From NCBI GenBank assembly GCA_964196195.1, contig CAXMSE010000034.1:62001-126000 (forward strand): a stretch of DNA of 64,000 nt, given 5' to 3'. Each line of letters opens with the position of its first letter. Position 1 is the first letter of the stretch. Origin of the DNA: OFTM10 sp964196195. GTDB lineage: Bacteria; Actinomycetota; Acidimicrobiia; Acidimicrobiales; Aldehydirespiratoraceae. Under the pieces are notes generated by a model. It was not told the origin of the DNA and ran no database searches. It saw nothing but the letters and a program-made list of their open reading frames with translations. Positions 40,464 to 49,557 of the stretch are shown piece by piece. The position numbers were made by a program, and so were the translations under genes.

Positions 40464-41138
40464 ATGTCAGAACTGCTACTGAGCGCCGAAACCGGCCGCA
40501 AAGAAGGCACCCGCCCCTCTCGCCGCCTCCGTCGCGAGGGTAAGGTCCCAGCCGTGGTCTACGGCCTCGAGTCCGATCCTGTAGCGGTGTCGGTCGAGTG
40601 GATGGAGCTACGCCAGGCTCTCACCACCGACGCTGGCCTCAACGCCCTCATCACCCTCAACATCAACGGTGAAGAGCACCTCTCGGTCATCAAGGACCTC
40701 CAGCGCCACCCCGTGCGGCGCGATGTGATTCACATCGACTTCCTCAGGGTGCGCGCCGATCAGGAGATCGAAGTAGAGGTGCCCATCACCCTCGTGGGCG
40801 AAGCGCTTGAGGTCACCCGCGCCGATGGCATGGTCGACCAGACCATCTACAACCTCACCATCTTGGTGAAGCCCACCGATGTTCCCGATGGCATCGAGGT
40901 CGACATCTCCGGCCTCGAGCTGGGCGGCTCCATCAAGGTGTCCGACCTTGCCCTGCCCGCGGGAGTCACAACGCCGCTCGATCCCGACGAGGCTGTGGCA
41001 ACTGCTCTCATCACTCGCTCCACTCTCGAAGCGATTGCCGCGGCTGAGGCTTCAGAGGCAGTTGAAGGTGAAGAGATCGACGGCGAGGCCGACGCCGACG
41101 CCGACGCCGATGGCGACGACGGCGACAGCGACGACTGA
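40464..41138 (+). CDS. rplY: 50S ribosomal protein L25/general stress protein Ctc
   Basis: This 224-residue protein has the L25 5S rRNA-binding domain (KEGTRPSRRLRREGKVPAVVYG) and the TL5/Ctc C-terminal beta domain. The tail is very acidic, made of Ala/Asp units from a GCCGAC repeat (41088-41111). It binds 5S rRNA. It is followed by pth, the usual order. Confidence 0.95.
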   Translation: MSELLLSAETGRKEGTRPSRRLRREGKVPAVVYGLESDPVAVSVEWMELRQALTTDAGLNALITLNINGEEHLSVIKDLQRHPVRRDVIHIDFLRVRADQEIEVEVPITLVGEALEVTRADGMVDQTIYNLTILVKPTDVPDGIEVDISGLELGGSIKVSDLALPAGVTTPLDPDEAVATALITRSTLEAIAAAEASEAVEGEEIDGEADADADADGDDGDSDD

Positions 41139-41158
41139 TCGATCGGGCCGGCCTGGCG

Positions 41159-41773
41159 ATGGTTCGGCGATCACGTAACGAGCGAACGGGCACCCCTGCG
41201 AGCCTCCTCGCGGTCGGGTTGGGCAACCCCGGTGAGCAATATGCCCAGACCCGCCACAACGCCGGGGTCTGGGTCATCGACGAGCTGGTTCGCCGTCATG
41301 GCGGCCGGCTACGTAGCGGCCGGCGCGACCATGCGGTCAGCGATGAGCTGAGAGTCGGGCCCCACCGCCTGGCGGTGGCTGTGCCCACCACCTACATGAA
41401 CGAGTCGGGTCGAGCCGTCGTCCCCCTCGTTCGCCGCTATGGCATCGACGACCTGAGCCGACTGGTTGTGGTCCACGACGAACTCGATCTACCCGTGGGG
41501 CGACTCAAGGTGAAGCTCGGCGGAGGGATGGCCGGCAACAACGGCCTCAAGTCGATCCGCTCACATCTCCGTACCGACGAGTTCGCTCGTATCCGGATCG
41601 GCGTGGGCAAGCCCGAGCCCGGCACAATGAAGGGGAGCGACTATGTGCTGCGTCGTCCCGTCCGAGCCGAGCGGCCGGAGCTCGACACGGTGGTTGCTGA
41701 AGCAGCCGATGCGATCGAGTACCTGCTCGAAGGCGACATCGAAGGCGCCATGAACCGGTTCAACAGTGGCTGA
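41159..41773 (+). CDS. pth: Peptidyl-tRNA hydrolase
   Basis: This 204-residue enzyme recycles peptidyl-tRNA. It has GLGNPGEQYAQTRHNAG (catalytic His), the TYMNESG block, VVHDELDLPVGR and GGGMAGNNGLKSI. The N-terminus has a basic extension of about 15 residues. Its end overlaps the mfd start by 8 bases. Confidence 0.96.
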   Translation: MVRRSRNERTGTPASLLAVGLGNPGEQYAQTRHNAGVWVIDELVRRHGGRLRSGRRDHAVSDELRVGPHRLAVAVPTTYMNESGRAVVPLVRRYGIDDLSRLVVVHDELDLPVGRLKVKLGGGMAGNNGLKSIRSHLRTDEFARIRIGVGKPEPGTMKGSDYVLRRPVRAERPELDTVVAEAADAIEYLLEGDIEGAMNRFNSG

Positions 41774-44700
41774 GGCGCCCCTCAGCGCGATCCTGCCGCT
41801 GCTCGCCGAGGAGCCAGCTGTCATGGCTGCGCTCGGGCGCCGCGACGCGGTAGTGGCCGTGCCCGACGCGGCGCGAGCACTGGTGCTCGCGGGGGTGGCC
41901 CACGGCGCCCAGCGCCGGCCTGTCCTCGTGGCTACCGCCACCCAGCAGGAGGCAGATCGGCTTGCTTCAGATGCCGCCGCCCTCCTCGGCACCGATGAGG
42001 TCCTGCTCTTCCCGGCCTGGGAGACCCTGCCGTTCGAACGGGTCAGCCCAGGGGTGGAGACGATGGGTAGCCGGCTTCGGGCGTTGCACCGACTCCGCTC
42101 TCCTGAGACCGCCCCAGCCTTGCTCATCGTGCCGGCCCGGGCTCTCATCCAGCGTCTCGATCCCGATGCGGTGATCGATCCGGTGATCGTCGGGCAGGGC
42201 GACGTGCTCGACCCTGTCGAACTGGTCGAGGAGTTGGTGCTTATGGGCTATCGCCGTGAGGCCCAGGTCGAGCATCGAGGCGAGATAGCGGTGAGGGGAT
42301 CGATCGTCGACGTATTCCCCAGCACCGCCGACGCGCCGATTCGCATCGATCTGTGGGGCGATGAGATCGATCGTCTCACCGAGTTCTCCGTGGCCGACCA
42401 GAGATCGACGATCTCGATCACCGAGACCGAGATATTTCCCTGTCGCGAGCTGAGACCCACCGACCACAGCCGTGCCAGGGCCGAGGAGTTGCTGGTCGAG
42501 GAGCCGTGGGGCCGAGAGCAATGGGATCGCATTGCCGATGGTCTCCTGTTCGACGGCATGGAGTCCTGGTTGCCGTGGCTGGTGACCGAAGAGGTGATGA
42601 TCACCGATCTCATCGCGGCCGATGGGCTCATCGTGCTGGTGGAGCCCCGACGCATCCGCGATCGGGCGGCTGAGATTCTCGCCGAGGAGGCCGACCTGGC
42701 CAGCTCGCTGTCGCTCACGTGGGATGTTGATTCCGACGACGTCCACCGCCTTCATCTCGCATTCGATCGTCTGCTGGCCAAGACCGATGCCCCCTCGTGG
42801 TCGATGCTCGCCACGCCCGACGGGCCCGATACGCCGGCCGTAGCGGCATCGGGGTGGGAGCCGGTGGTGGGCGACATCGCACCCACCGTCAACCAGATTC
42901 GGTCGATGCTCGGCGAGGGGTATCGCGTCGTGGTCACCGCCGATGGTGAGGCCAGCGGTCGACGCTTGGCTGCCATGCTCTCCGAACACGGCGTGTCCCT
43001 GGAGTTGGTCGACGGGCTTGATGCTTCCGGCTCGGGCGGCGTCGTGGTGACCGCGCCGATGGAGAGAGGGGCAATTCTCCCCGCCCTGAAACTCGCGGTT
43101 CTGGCTGAGTCCGATCTCACCGGTCGGCGCCGCACCCACCGCCGAGCCCGTACCCGACGCCGTGATGCCCAGCGCTTCTTCGAGGATCTGAGCGAAGGGT
43201 CGTTCGTGGTGCACCACCAGCACGGGGTGGCCCGGTTCGGCGGCATGGTCACCCGCTCAATCGGTGGCAACGAGCGCGATTACCTACTGCTCGAGTACCG
43301 CGGTGGCGACAAGCTCTACGTGCCATCTGATCAGATCGAGTCGATACGGCACTACACCGGGGGCGACACCCCCAACCTGTCGAAGATGGGCGGATCAGAC
43401 TGGCAGACCGCCAAGGCCCGCGTTCGGTCCGCCGTTCAAGAAATCGCCCAGGAACTCGTGGTGCTCTACCAGAAGCGCGTCACTGCCGCGGGCCACGCGT
43501 TCGGCGAGGACACACCGTGGCAGCGCGAGTTCGAAACGAGCTTCCCGTTCCAAGAGACCCCCGATCAGCTCCACGCGGTGATCGATGTGAAGGCCGACAT
43601 GGAACTCGCCGCTCCGATGGACCGCCTGGTTGTCGGTGATGTCGGCTTCGGTAAGACCGAGGTGGCACTGAGGGCGGCGTTCAAGGCGATCCAGGGCGGC
43701 AAACAGGTGGCCGTCTTGGTGCCCACCACCTTGCTGGCCCAACAGCACCACACCACATTCGGCGAGCGGATGGCGCCCTACCCCGTGAGGGTTGAGGTGC
43801 TCAGTCGCTTTCTCACCAACGCCCAGGCTCGCAAGGTGGTGGAGGGAGTGAAGAGCGGAGAGGTCGATCTCGTCATCGGCACCCACCGGCTGCTTTCGTC
43901 CGACATCGAGTTCAAGGACCTGGGCCTGCTGGTGGTCGATGAGGAGCAGCGTTTCGGTGTGTCGCACAAGGAGAAGATCAAGGAGCTCCGCACCGACGTC
44001 GATGTTCTCACCCTCACCGCGACGCCCATTCCCCGCACCATGGAAATGAGCCTCACCGGTATTCGCGACATGTCACTGATCAACACGCCGCCGGCGGATC
44101 GTCAGCCGATCCTCACCTATGTGGGCGAATATGAGGACCGTGCCGTGTCGGAGGCAATCCGGCGTGAACTTCTGCGCGAGGGCCAGGTCTTCTTCGTTCA
44201 CAACAGGGTCATGGACATCGAGCATGTGGCCGCCCATCTCAGTGAACTCGTTCCTGAGGCGAGGATCGCGGTGGCTCACGGCCAGATGGATGAAGGCACT
44301 CTGGAGAGGGTGGTGGTCGATTTCTGGGAGGGCGGGTACGACGTGCTGGTCTGTACCACCATCATCGAGTCGGGCATCGACATGCCCACCGTCAACACCC
44401 TCGTTGTCGATCGGGCGGAGTTGCTCGGCTTGGGCCAGCTTCATCAGTTGCGGGGACGAGTGGGGCGCGCCGGACAAAGGGCCTACGCCTACCTCTTCCA
44501 CCCGACCGATCGTGTGCTCAGCGAAGAGGCCTACGAACGACTCAAGACGATCGGTGAGGCCACCGAGCTCGGATCCGGTTTTCGGATCGCGATGCGCGAC
44601 CTCGAGATTCGAGGGGCAGGCAACCTTCTGGGTACCGGGCAATCGGGCCACATCGCGGCTGTCGGCTACGACCTCTACTGCCAGATGGTCACCGAAGCGG

Positions 44701-45275
44701 TGGCCGAACTTAAAGGCGAGACGGCCGCTGATCCGGTGGAGATCGCGATCGAGGTTCCGGGCGACGCCCACCTGCCCGACGACTATGTGCTCAAGGAGAC
44801 CAACCGGCTGGAGGCCTACCGGCGCTTGGCATCGATCGAATCACTCGAGGCCCTCGATGATGTCAGGGCCGAGTGGGTCGACCGGTTCGGTCCCATCCCG
44901 CCCGCCGCCGAAGCCCTTCTCCATGTAGGACGGCTCCGCGTCGAGTGCGTACGAACCGGGGTGAGAGAGATCACAGTCACCAAGGGCTCAGGGTTCGGCG
45001 GGCCTGATCATCTGGCGAAGCTAAGCCCGGTCACCCTCCCCGACAGCCGGCAGGTACGCCTCGATCGCCTGTATTCGAGTAGGGGTGCGGGCAATGCCGC
45101 GATTTACAAGGAGATGGTCAGCGAGCTGCATCTGCCCCTTCGGAAGAAAGATGGGCCGGTGGTCGACCAACTTGCTGCGATCATGGCCGACCTGATCCCT
45201 GACCTTCAGATTCCAGCTGAGGTGGCGCCCGGTTCCGCCATCGGCGATCAGGCCGATAACCTGACCGACTCGTGA
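41766..45275 (+). CDS. mfd: Transcription-repair coupling factor
   Basis: This 1169-residue protein removes RNA polymerase stalled at DNA damage and recruits UvrA. It has the N-terminal UvrB-like domains (with RGSIVDVFPS) and the RNA polymerase-interacting domain (HQHGVARFGGM). The SF2 translocase has Walker A GDVGFGKTEVALRAAF, VDEEQRFGVSHKE and TATPIPRTMEMSL, and a TRCF C-terminal domain follows. The start is GTG, inside the pth end. Length is typical. Confidence 0.97.
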   Translation: MAEAPLSAILPLLAEEPAVMAALGRRDAVVAVPDAARALVLAGVAHGAQRRPVLVATATQQEADRLASDAAALLGTDEVLLFPAWETLPFERVSPGVETMGSRLRALHRLRSPETAPALLIVPARALIQRLDPDAVIDPVIVGQGDVLDPVELVEELVLMGYRREAQVEHRGEIAVRGSIVDVFPSTADAPIRIDLWGDEIDRLTEFSVADQRSTISITETEIFPCRELRPTDHSRARAEELLVEEPWGREQWDRIADGLLFDGMESWLPWLVTEEVMITDLIAADGLIVLVEPRRIRDRAAEILAEEADLASSLSLTWDVDSDDVHRLHLAFDRLLAKTDAPSWSMLATPDGPDTPAVAASGWEPVVGDIAPTVNQIRSMLGEGYRVVVTADGEASGRRLAAMLSEHGVSLELVDGLDASGSGGVVVTAPMERGAILPALKLAVLAESDLTGRRRTHRRARTRRRDAQRFFEDLSEGSFVVHHQHGVARFGGMVTRSIGGNERDYLLLEYRGGDKLYVPSDQIESIRHYTGGDTPNLSKMGGSDWQTAKARVRSAVQEIAQELVVLYQKRVTAAGHAFGEDTPWQREFETSFPFQETPDQLHAVIDVKADMELAAPMDRLVVGDVGFGKTEVALRAAFKAIQGGKQVAVLVPTTLLAQQHHTTFGERMAPYPVRVEVLSRFLTNAQARKVVEGVKSGEVDLVIGTHRLLSSDIEFKDLGLLVVDEEQRFGVSHKEKIKELRTDVDVLTLTATPIPRTMEMSLTGIRDMSLINTPPADRQPILTYVGEYEDRAVSEAIRRELLREGQVFFVHNRVMDIEHVAAHLSELVPEARIAVAHGQMDEGTLERVVVDFWEGGYDVLVCTTIIESGIDMPTVNTLVVDRAELLGLGQLHQLRGRVGRAGQRAYAYLFHPTDRVLSEEAYERLKTIGEATELGSGFRIAMRDLEIRGAGNLLGTGQSGHIAAVGYDLYCQMVTEAVAELKGETAADPVEIAIEVPGDAHLPDDYVLKETNRLEAYRRLASIESLEALDDVRAEWVDRFGPIPPAAEALLHVGRLRVECVRTGVREITVTKGSGFGGPDHLAKLSPVTLPDSRQVRLDRLYSSRGAGNAAIYKEMVSELHLPLRKKDGPVVDQLAAIMADLIPDLQIPAEVAPGSAIGDQADNLTDS

Positions 45276-46231
45276 GCGACGTTTCCTCCTCCCCCGGCCG
45301 ATCCTTCAACTGGCGGCACCTTGTCGGCCTCCTGGCGTTGTTCGCCGTTGTGGCTGGTGGGGTGTATGTCGTGGTCCGAGAACAGGGGGGCGACGCGGTG
45401 ATCGCACGCGTCGGCAGCGAGGAACTCACCGAAGATCAGCTCTTCGCCATTGTCGGGTCCAACGATCCATTGGTCGACAATGAAAGATTCGATGTCAGCG
45501 CCGCCAGCGAAGTCCTGTCCAACTGGATGATCGTGGAGGCGGTTGTTCAAGAGCTGGAAGGGCTCGGCGCCTCGGTGAGCGACGACGCCGTCGCGGAGGC
45601 AGAGGCCGCCTTGCTCGATCGCGGTGTGGATGTCACCGCCGCCCCGGGGGCGTTCACTCTTCGCTCCGATTCGGTGGTCAGAAGCCTTCGTGTCTATGCC
45701 GAAGCCAATGCCACCGTCGAGGTCGCGGCGCCGGAGTTTCTGTGTGCAAGCCATCTTCTCGTCGAGACCGAGGAGGAGGCTTTTGCTGCTATGGCGCGTG
45801 CAGAGGCGGGTGAGGAGTTCGGTGCGCTGGCGATCGAACTGTCCACCGACCCGTCCGCCGCGGGCAACGGCGGCGACCTCGGGTGCAATCCCAGCGAGCT
45901 CTTTGTGCCCGAATTCACCGAAGGCGCTCGCTCCGCGGATGGCGCGGGTCTGGTCGGTCCGGTCCGTACCGACTTCGGCTTCCACATAATCGATGTGCGC
46001 TCGATCGGCCCCCTGAACACCGAGACCCATCCAGAGATATCGGAGGCTGTCATCGCCACGACGATTGAAGGTGCTGAGCTCGATGCCCGCACCGCCGTAG
46101 TGAGCGAGATGTTCAACCAGGTCGTCGTCGACGCTCAGGTTCGAATCGCCGTCGACGGCTTCCTCGATCCGCGCTACGGAGCCTGGGACCCCACCGCCGG
46201 GATCGTTCCCCCCGACGGCGTCACCGGCTGA
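45272..46231 (+). CDS. Membrane-anchored parvulin-type peptidyl-prolyl isomerase (SurA/PrsA-like)
   Basis: This 319-residue protein has an N-terminal membrane helix (about 15-36), a SurA-like N-terminal helical domain and a rotamase domain: ASHLLVETEEEA, DPSAAGNGGDLG and VGPVRTDFGFHIIDV. It helps secreted proteins fold outside the membrane. The GTG overlaps the mfd stop (GTGA), and mazG starts 9 bases downstream. Confidence 0.9.
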   Translation: MSDVSSSPGRSFNWRHLVGLLALFAVVAGGVYVVVREQGGDAVIARVGSEELTEDQLFAIVGSNDPLVDNERFDVSAASEVLSNWMIVEAVVQELEGLGASVSDDAVAEAEAALLDRGVDVTAAPGAFTLRSDSVVRSLRVYAEANATVEVAAPEFLCASHLLVETEEEAFAAMARAEAGEEFGALAIELSTDPSAAGNGGDLGCNPSELFVPEFTEGARSADGAGLVGPVRTDFGFHIIDVRSIGPLNTETHPEISEAVIATTIEGAELDARTAVVSEMFNQVVVDAQVRIAVDGFLDPRYGAWDPTAGIVPPDGVTG

Positions 46232-46239
46232 TCGGCTCG

Positions 46240-47679
46240 ATGGCCGGTCGAATCACAGTCGTCGGACTGGGTCCGGCGGGACCCGAACTCGTCACCCCGC
46301 AGACCCTCGACGCCATACGGCAGTCGACTCGCCGCTTCCTGCGGACCAGTCGTCATCCCGCCTCCGAGGTTGTGCCCGACAGCGTCACCTTCGATTCTGT
46401 CTACGACCGGGCCGATAGTTTCGCCGATGTCTATCTGGAGATCGCCGAGACATTGATCGGTGAAGCGGCCACCGAAGACCTGCTCTACGCCGTGCCCGGA
46501 TCGCCCCTGGTGCTCGAGCGCACCGTGGAGTTGTTGCGTCAGGCCGCGGCTTCGCGTCGAGTGGAGATCGAGCTCCTGCCAGCGATGTCGTTTCTCGATG
46601 TGGCCTGGTCGAGGCTCGACGTGGATCCGGTGGAGGCCGGCGTCCGGCTTGTCGATGGCCATGCATTCGCCACTGCGGCTGCCGGCCAGACCGGGCCTCT
46701 CCTGGTTGCCCACTGCCACGCGTCCCACGTACTCAGCGACATCAAGCTGGCGGTCGACGAGCCGCCCCGAACGGTGCTGGTTCTGCAGCGTTTGGGGTTG
46801 GCCGACGAGGCCGTGTTCGAGGTGGAATGGGCCGAGCTCGATCGCGAAGTCGATGCCGATCACCTCACATCGATCTACATCCCCGAGATGGCCGAGCCTG
46901 TGGCGGTCGAGTTCGCGCGATTCGACGAGTTGGTGAGGGTGCTTCGAGAACAGTGTCCTTGGGACCGCGAGCAGACCCATGCCTCGCTGAGGCGCCACCT
47001 GCTCGAAGAGACCTATGAGACCCTCGAGGCGCTCGATGCGCGAGCGGGCATCGATGATTCTGAGCTCCACGATGCCCTCGACGATCATCTCGCCGAGGAG
47101 TTGGGCGATCTGCTCTACCAGATCTTCTTTCATGCCCGGGTCGGCGCTGAGCGGGGCGCGTTCACGGTGGCCGACGTGGTCAGGGGAATCCACGACAAGC
47201 TTGTGCTGCGTCATCCCCACGTGTTCGGCGACGTCGATGCCCAAGACAGCTCTACTGTGCTGCGCAACTGGGAGCAGATCAAGGCCGAAGAGAAGGGCCG
47301 CGACTCGGCCATGGACGGTATCCCGCCGGCACTCCCCGGCCTGATGCTGGCGCTGAAGGTTCAAATGAGAGCGGCATCGGCCGGCTTCGACTGGGATGGC
47401 GGCGCGGAGGCGGCGTATCGGGATGTGGAAGAGGAGTTGGCCGAGGTTCGCGCCGATCCCTCAGAGCACGAGGTGGGCGACTTGTTGTTCGCTGCGGTGC
47501 AGGTGGCCCGCCGGCTGGATCATGATCCAGAGGCTGCGCTGAGGGCCGCTTCTCAACGCTTCGCTCGCCGGTTCCGCGCTGTCGAACAGCTCGCTGCTGA
47601 TGCCGGCGCCGACCTCACCGTCCTCGACGAGGCCGAACTCACCTCGCTCTGGCAGGCCGCCAAGTCTCACCCCCACTGA
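46240..47679 (+). CDS. mazG: Fused tetrapyrrole-methylase-like domain and MazG NTP pyrophosphohydrolase
   Basis: This 479-residue fusion resembles B. subtilis YabN. The N-terminal SAM-methyltransferase-like domain (ITVVGLGPAGPELVT) covers about residues 1-215. The MazG domain follows with LREQCPWDREQTHASLRRHLLEET (metal-binding Glu residues in EET.E) and a second, degenerate MazG half with EVGDLLFAAVQV. MazG hydrolyses NTPs to NMPs, cleaning the nucleotide pool. Order with mfd and eno matches mycobacteria. Confidence 0.93.
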   Translation: MAGRITVVGLGPAGPELVTPQTLDAIRQSTRRFLRTSRHPASEVVPDSVTFDSVYDRADSFADVYLEIAETLIGEAATEDLLYAVPGSPLVLERTVELLRQAAASRRVEIELLPAMSFLDVAWSRLDVDPVEAGVRLVDGHAFATAAAGQTGPLLVAHCHASHVLSDIKLAVDEPPRTVLVLQRLGLADEAVFEVEWAELDREVDADHLTSIYIPEMAEPVAVEFARFDELVRVLREQCPWDREQTHASLRRHLLEETYETLEALDARAGIDDSELHDALDDHLAEELGDLLYQIFFHARVGAERGAFTVADVVRGIHDKLVLRHPHVFGDVDAQDSSTVLRNWEQIKAEEKGRDSAMDGIPPALPGLMLALKVQMRAASAGFDWDGGAEAAYRDVEEELAEVRADPSEHEVGDLLFAAVQVARRLDHDPEAALRAASQRFARRFRAVEQLAADAGADLTVLDEAELTSLWQAAKSHPH

Positions 47680-47680
47680 T

Positions 47681-47734
47681 CGAAATTTGGGCACAAGGGG
47701 GGACAGGAATTGTCCCCTGCCTACCCAAATTTCG
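47681..47734. repeat. Long nested inverted repeat between mazG and eno
   Basis: Outer arms CGAAATTTGGG (47681-47691) and CCCAAATTTCG (47724-47734) are perfect. An inner pair GGGGACA/TGTCCCC (47699-47705 and 47711-47717) closes a 5-base loop. There is no T-run after it. It may terminate mazG transcription, or it may be a REP-like mobile palindrome, since GGGGACA palindromes occur in RAYT-associated repeats. Confidence 0.75.
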
Positions 47735-47751
47735 GGAAGGGTGCGCGCGGA

Positions 47752-47793
47752 TCGCGCGAGTTCCATCACTCTTCGCGCGAGGAGCGTTAACAT
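47752..47793 (+). promoter_or_regulatory. eno promoter with two TCGCGCGA palindromes
   Basis: The 9-base repeat TCGCGCGAG occurs at 47752-47760 and 47773-47781, 21 bases apart (two helical turns); its first 8 bases are self-palindromic. TAACAT at 47788-47793 is a likely -10 box. The two sites would then cover about -47 to -18, suitable for a regulator. Confidence 0.45.
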
Positions 47794-47875
47794 CGCGGCG
47801 AAGCCATGCCAACAGTCACGTTTGTGATCGTGGCGGGACTGCCCAGACTGAAACCTTCCCACCCGAGGAGCAGCA

Positions 47876-49153
47876 GTGAGCATCATCGAGAGCGTGCACG
47901 GCCGGGAAGTCTTCGACTCCCGCGGCAATCCCACCGTCGAGGTGGACGTCGAGCTCGACAGTGGTGCCCTCGGGCGAGCCATCGTCCCGAGCGGCGCCTC
48001 CACGGGAGCATTCGAAGCGGTCGAGTTGCGCGACGGCGGCTCGCGCCTGCTCGGCAAGGGCGTACTCACCGCCGTCGGGTTCGTCAACGGCGAACTTGCC
48101 GACGCCGTGATCGGGCTCGATGCCCTCGATCAACGAAGCGTCGACGCCGAGCTGATCTCCACCGACGGCACCGACAACAAGGGGCGGGTGGGCGCCAACG
48201 CGATTCTCGGTATTTCCCTCGCCGCCGCCCGAGCGGGGGCTGCCGAACTCGAGATCCCCTTGTGGCGTCACATCGGCGGAGCCAACGCCCACGTGCTCCC
48301 CGTGCCGATGATGAACGTGATCAATGGCGGCGAGCACGCCGACAACAGCGTCGACTATCAGGAATTCATGTTCATGCCCGTGGGTGCCGCCTCCTTCACC
48401 GAGGCAATGCATTGGGGCGTGGAGGCCTACCACACGCTCAAGAAGGTGCTGTCCGACAAGGGCCTGTCCACCGGTATCGGCGACGAGGGCGGCTTCGCCC
48501 CCGATCTGGAGTCCAACGAGGCCGCGATCCAGCTCCTCATCGACGCGATCGAGCGTTCGGGCCGCACCCCCGGCGACGACATAGCGATTGCCATGGACGT
48601 GGCGTCCACCGAATTCTTCCGCGACGGCATCTACGACCTTGCCTCCGAGGGTCGCAAGCTCAGCCCGTCGGAGATGGTCGCCGAGTACGTCAGCCTGTGT
48701 GAGAAGTATCCCATCGTGTCGGTAGAGGATGGGATGGCCGAAGACGACTGGGACGGTTGGGCCGCCCTCACCGAAGCGATCGGCAGCAGCGTCCAACTCG
48801 TGGGCGATGACTTGTTCGTGACCAACTCTGAACGACTCGGCCGGGGCATCGCGGCTGGCACCGCCAACTCGATCCTGGTGAAGGTCAACCAGATCGGCTC
48901 TCTCACCGAGACGCTGGAAGCCGTTGATCTCGCCACCCGAGCCGGGTACACGTCGGTGATGTCGCACCGGTCGGGTGAGACAGAAGACACCACGATCGCC
49001 GATCTGGCCGTGGCCACCAACTGCGGCCAGATCAAGACCGGCGCGCCTGCTCGCTCTGATCGGGTGGCCAAGTACAACCAGTTGCTGCGTATCGAGGAAC
49101 AGCTCGGTGAATCGGCTGTTTATCGCGGGAGAGATGCCCTCGCCGGCGCCTGA
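47876..49153 (+). CDS. eno: Enolase
   Basis: This 425-residue glycolytic enzyme converts 2-phosphoglycerate to phosphoenolpyruvate. It shows SGASTGAFEAVELRDG (substrate loop), GIGDEGGFAPDLESN, the metal-site VEDGMAEDDWDGW and the signature ILVKVNQIGSLTET, then MSHRSGETEDTTIADLAV. The start is GTG, with GGAG a few bases upstream. The next gene is the FtsB-like protein, the standard actinobacterial order. Confidence 0.97.
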   Translation: MSIIESVHGREVFDSRGNPTVEVDVELDSGALGRAIVPSGASTGAFEAVELRDGGSRLLGKGVLTAVGFVNGELADAVIGLDALDQRSVDAELISTDGTDNKGRVGANAILGISLAAARAGAAELEIPLWRHIGGANAHVLPVPMMNVINGGEHADNSVDYQEFMFMPVGAASFTEAMHWGVEAYHTLKKVLSDKGLSTGIGDEGGFAPDLESNEAAIQLLIDAIERSGRTPGDDIAIAMDVASTEFFRDGIYDLASEGRKLSPSEMVAEYVSLCEKYPIVSVEDGMAEDDWDGWAALTEAIGSSVQLVGDDLFVTNSERLGRGIAAGTANSILVKVNQIGSLTETLEAVDLATRAGYTSVMSHRSGETEDTTIADLAVATNCGQIKTGAPARSDRVAKYNQLLRIEEQLGESAVYRGRDALAGA

Positions 49154-49155
49154 CC

Positions 49156-49557
49156 ATGTCGAAGGCTCCTCCTCGTTCTGCGGCCAGGCGTGCCTCTCCT
49201 AAAGGGAGGGCCAAGAAGGCCGGCCAGGGTGCAAGGGGCCGCGCGTCGGACCCACCGCGGCGTTTCCGGTCGGGACGCATCGTGCGGACCGGACTGATCG
49301 CGGCCACGATTGCCGCCGGCGCCGGACTGGCGGCGATCCCCGTCGGCGACTGGTTCGAGCAGCAGACAGAGCTCGACGAGGCTCGCGAGCAGCGAGTCGA
49401 ACTCCAGGCCGAGATCGATGGGATCCAACGGGAAATCGACTCGATCACCGGAGAGTCGGGCATCGAGGAGCGGAGCCTCTGCTACGGCCCATATGTGGCC
49501 CCCGGCGCGGAGACCTATTCGATTCCCGGAATGAGAGGCTGCCTCGGGCAACCATGA
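49156..49557 (+). CDS. FtsB/DivIC-family septum formation initiator
   Basis: This 133-residue protein has a basic N-terminus (about 45 residues), one membrane helix (about 47-66), a short coiled-coil (TELDEAREQRVELQAEIDGI) and a C-terminal segment with two Cys. This is the layout of FtsB/DivIC proteins of the divisome. It lies 2 bases after eno, as in mycobacteria (Rv1024). Its stop overlaps the ABC transporter gene start. Confidence 0.88.
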   Translation: MSKAPPRSAARRASPKGRAKKAGQGARGRASDPPRRFRSGRIVRTGLIAATIAAGAGLAAIPVGDWFEQQTELDEAREQRVELQAEIDGIQREIDSITGESGIEERSLCYGPYVAPGAETYSIPGMRGCLGQP

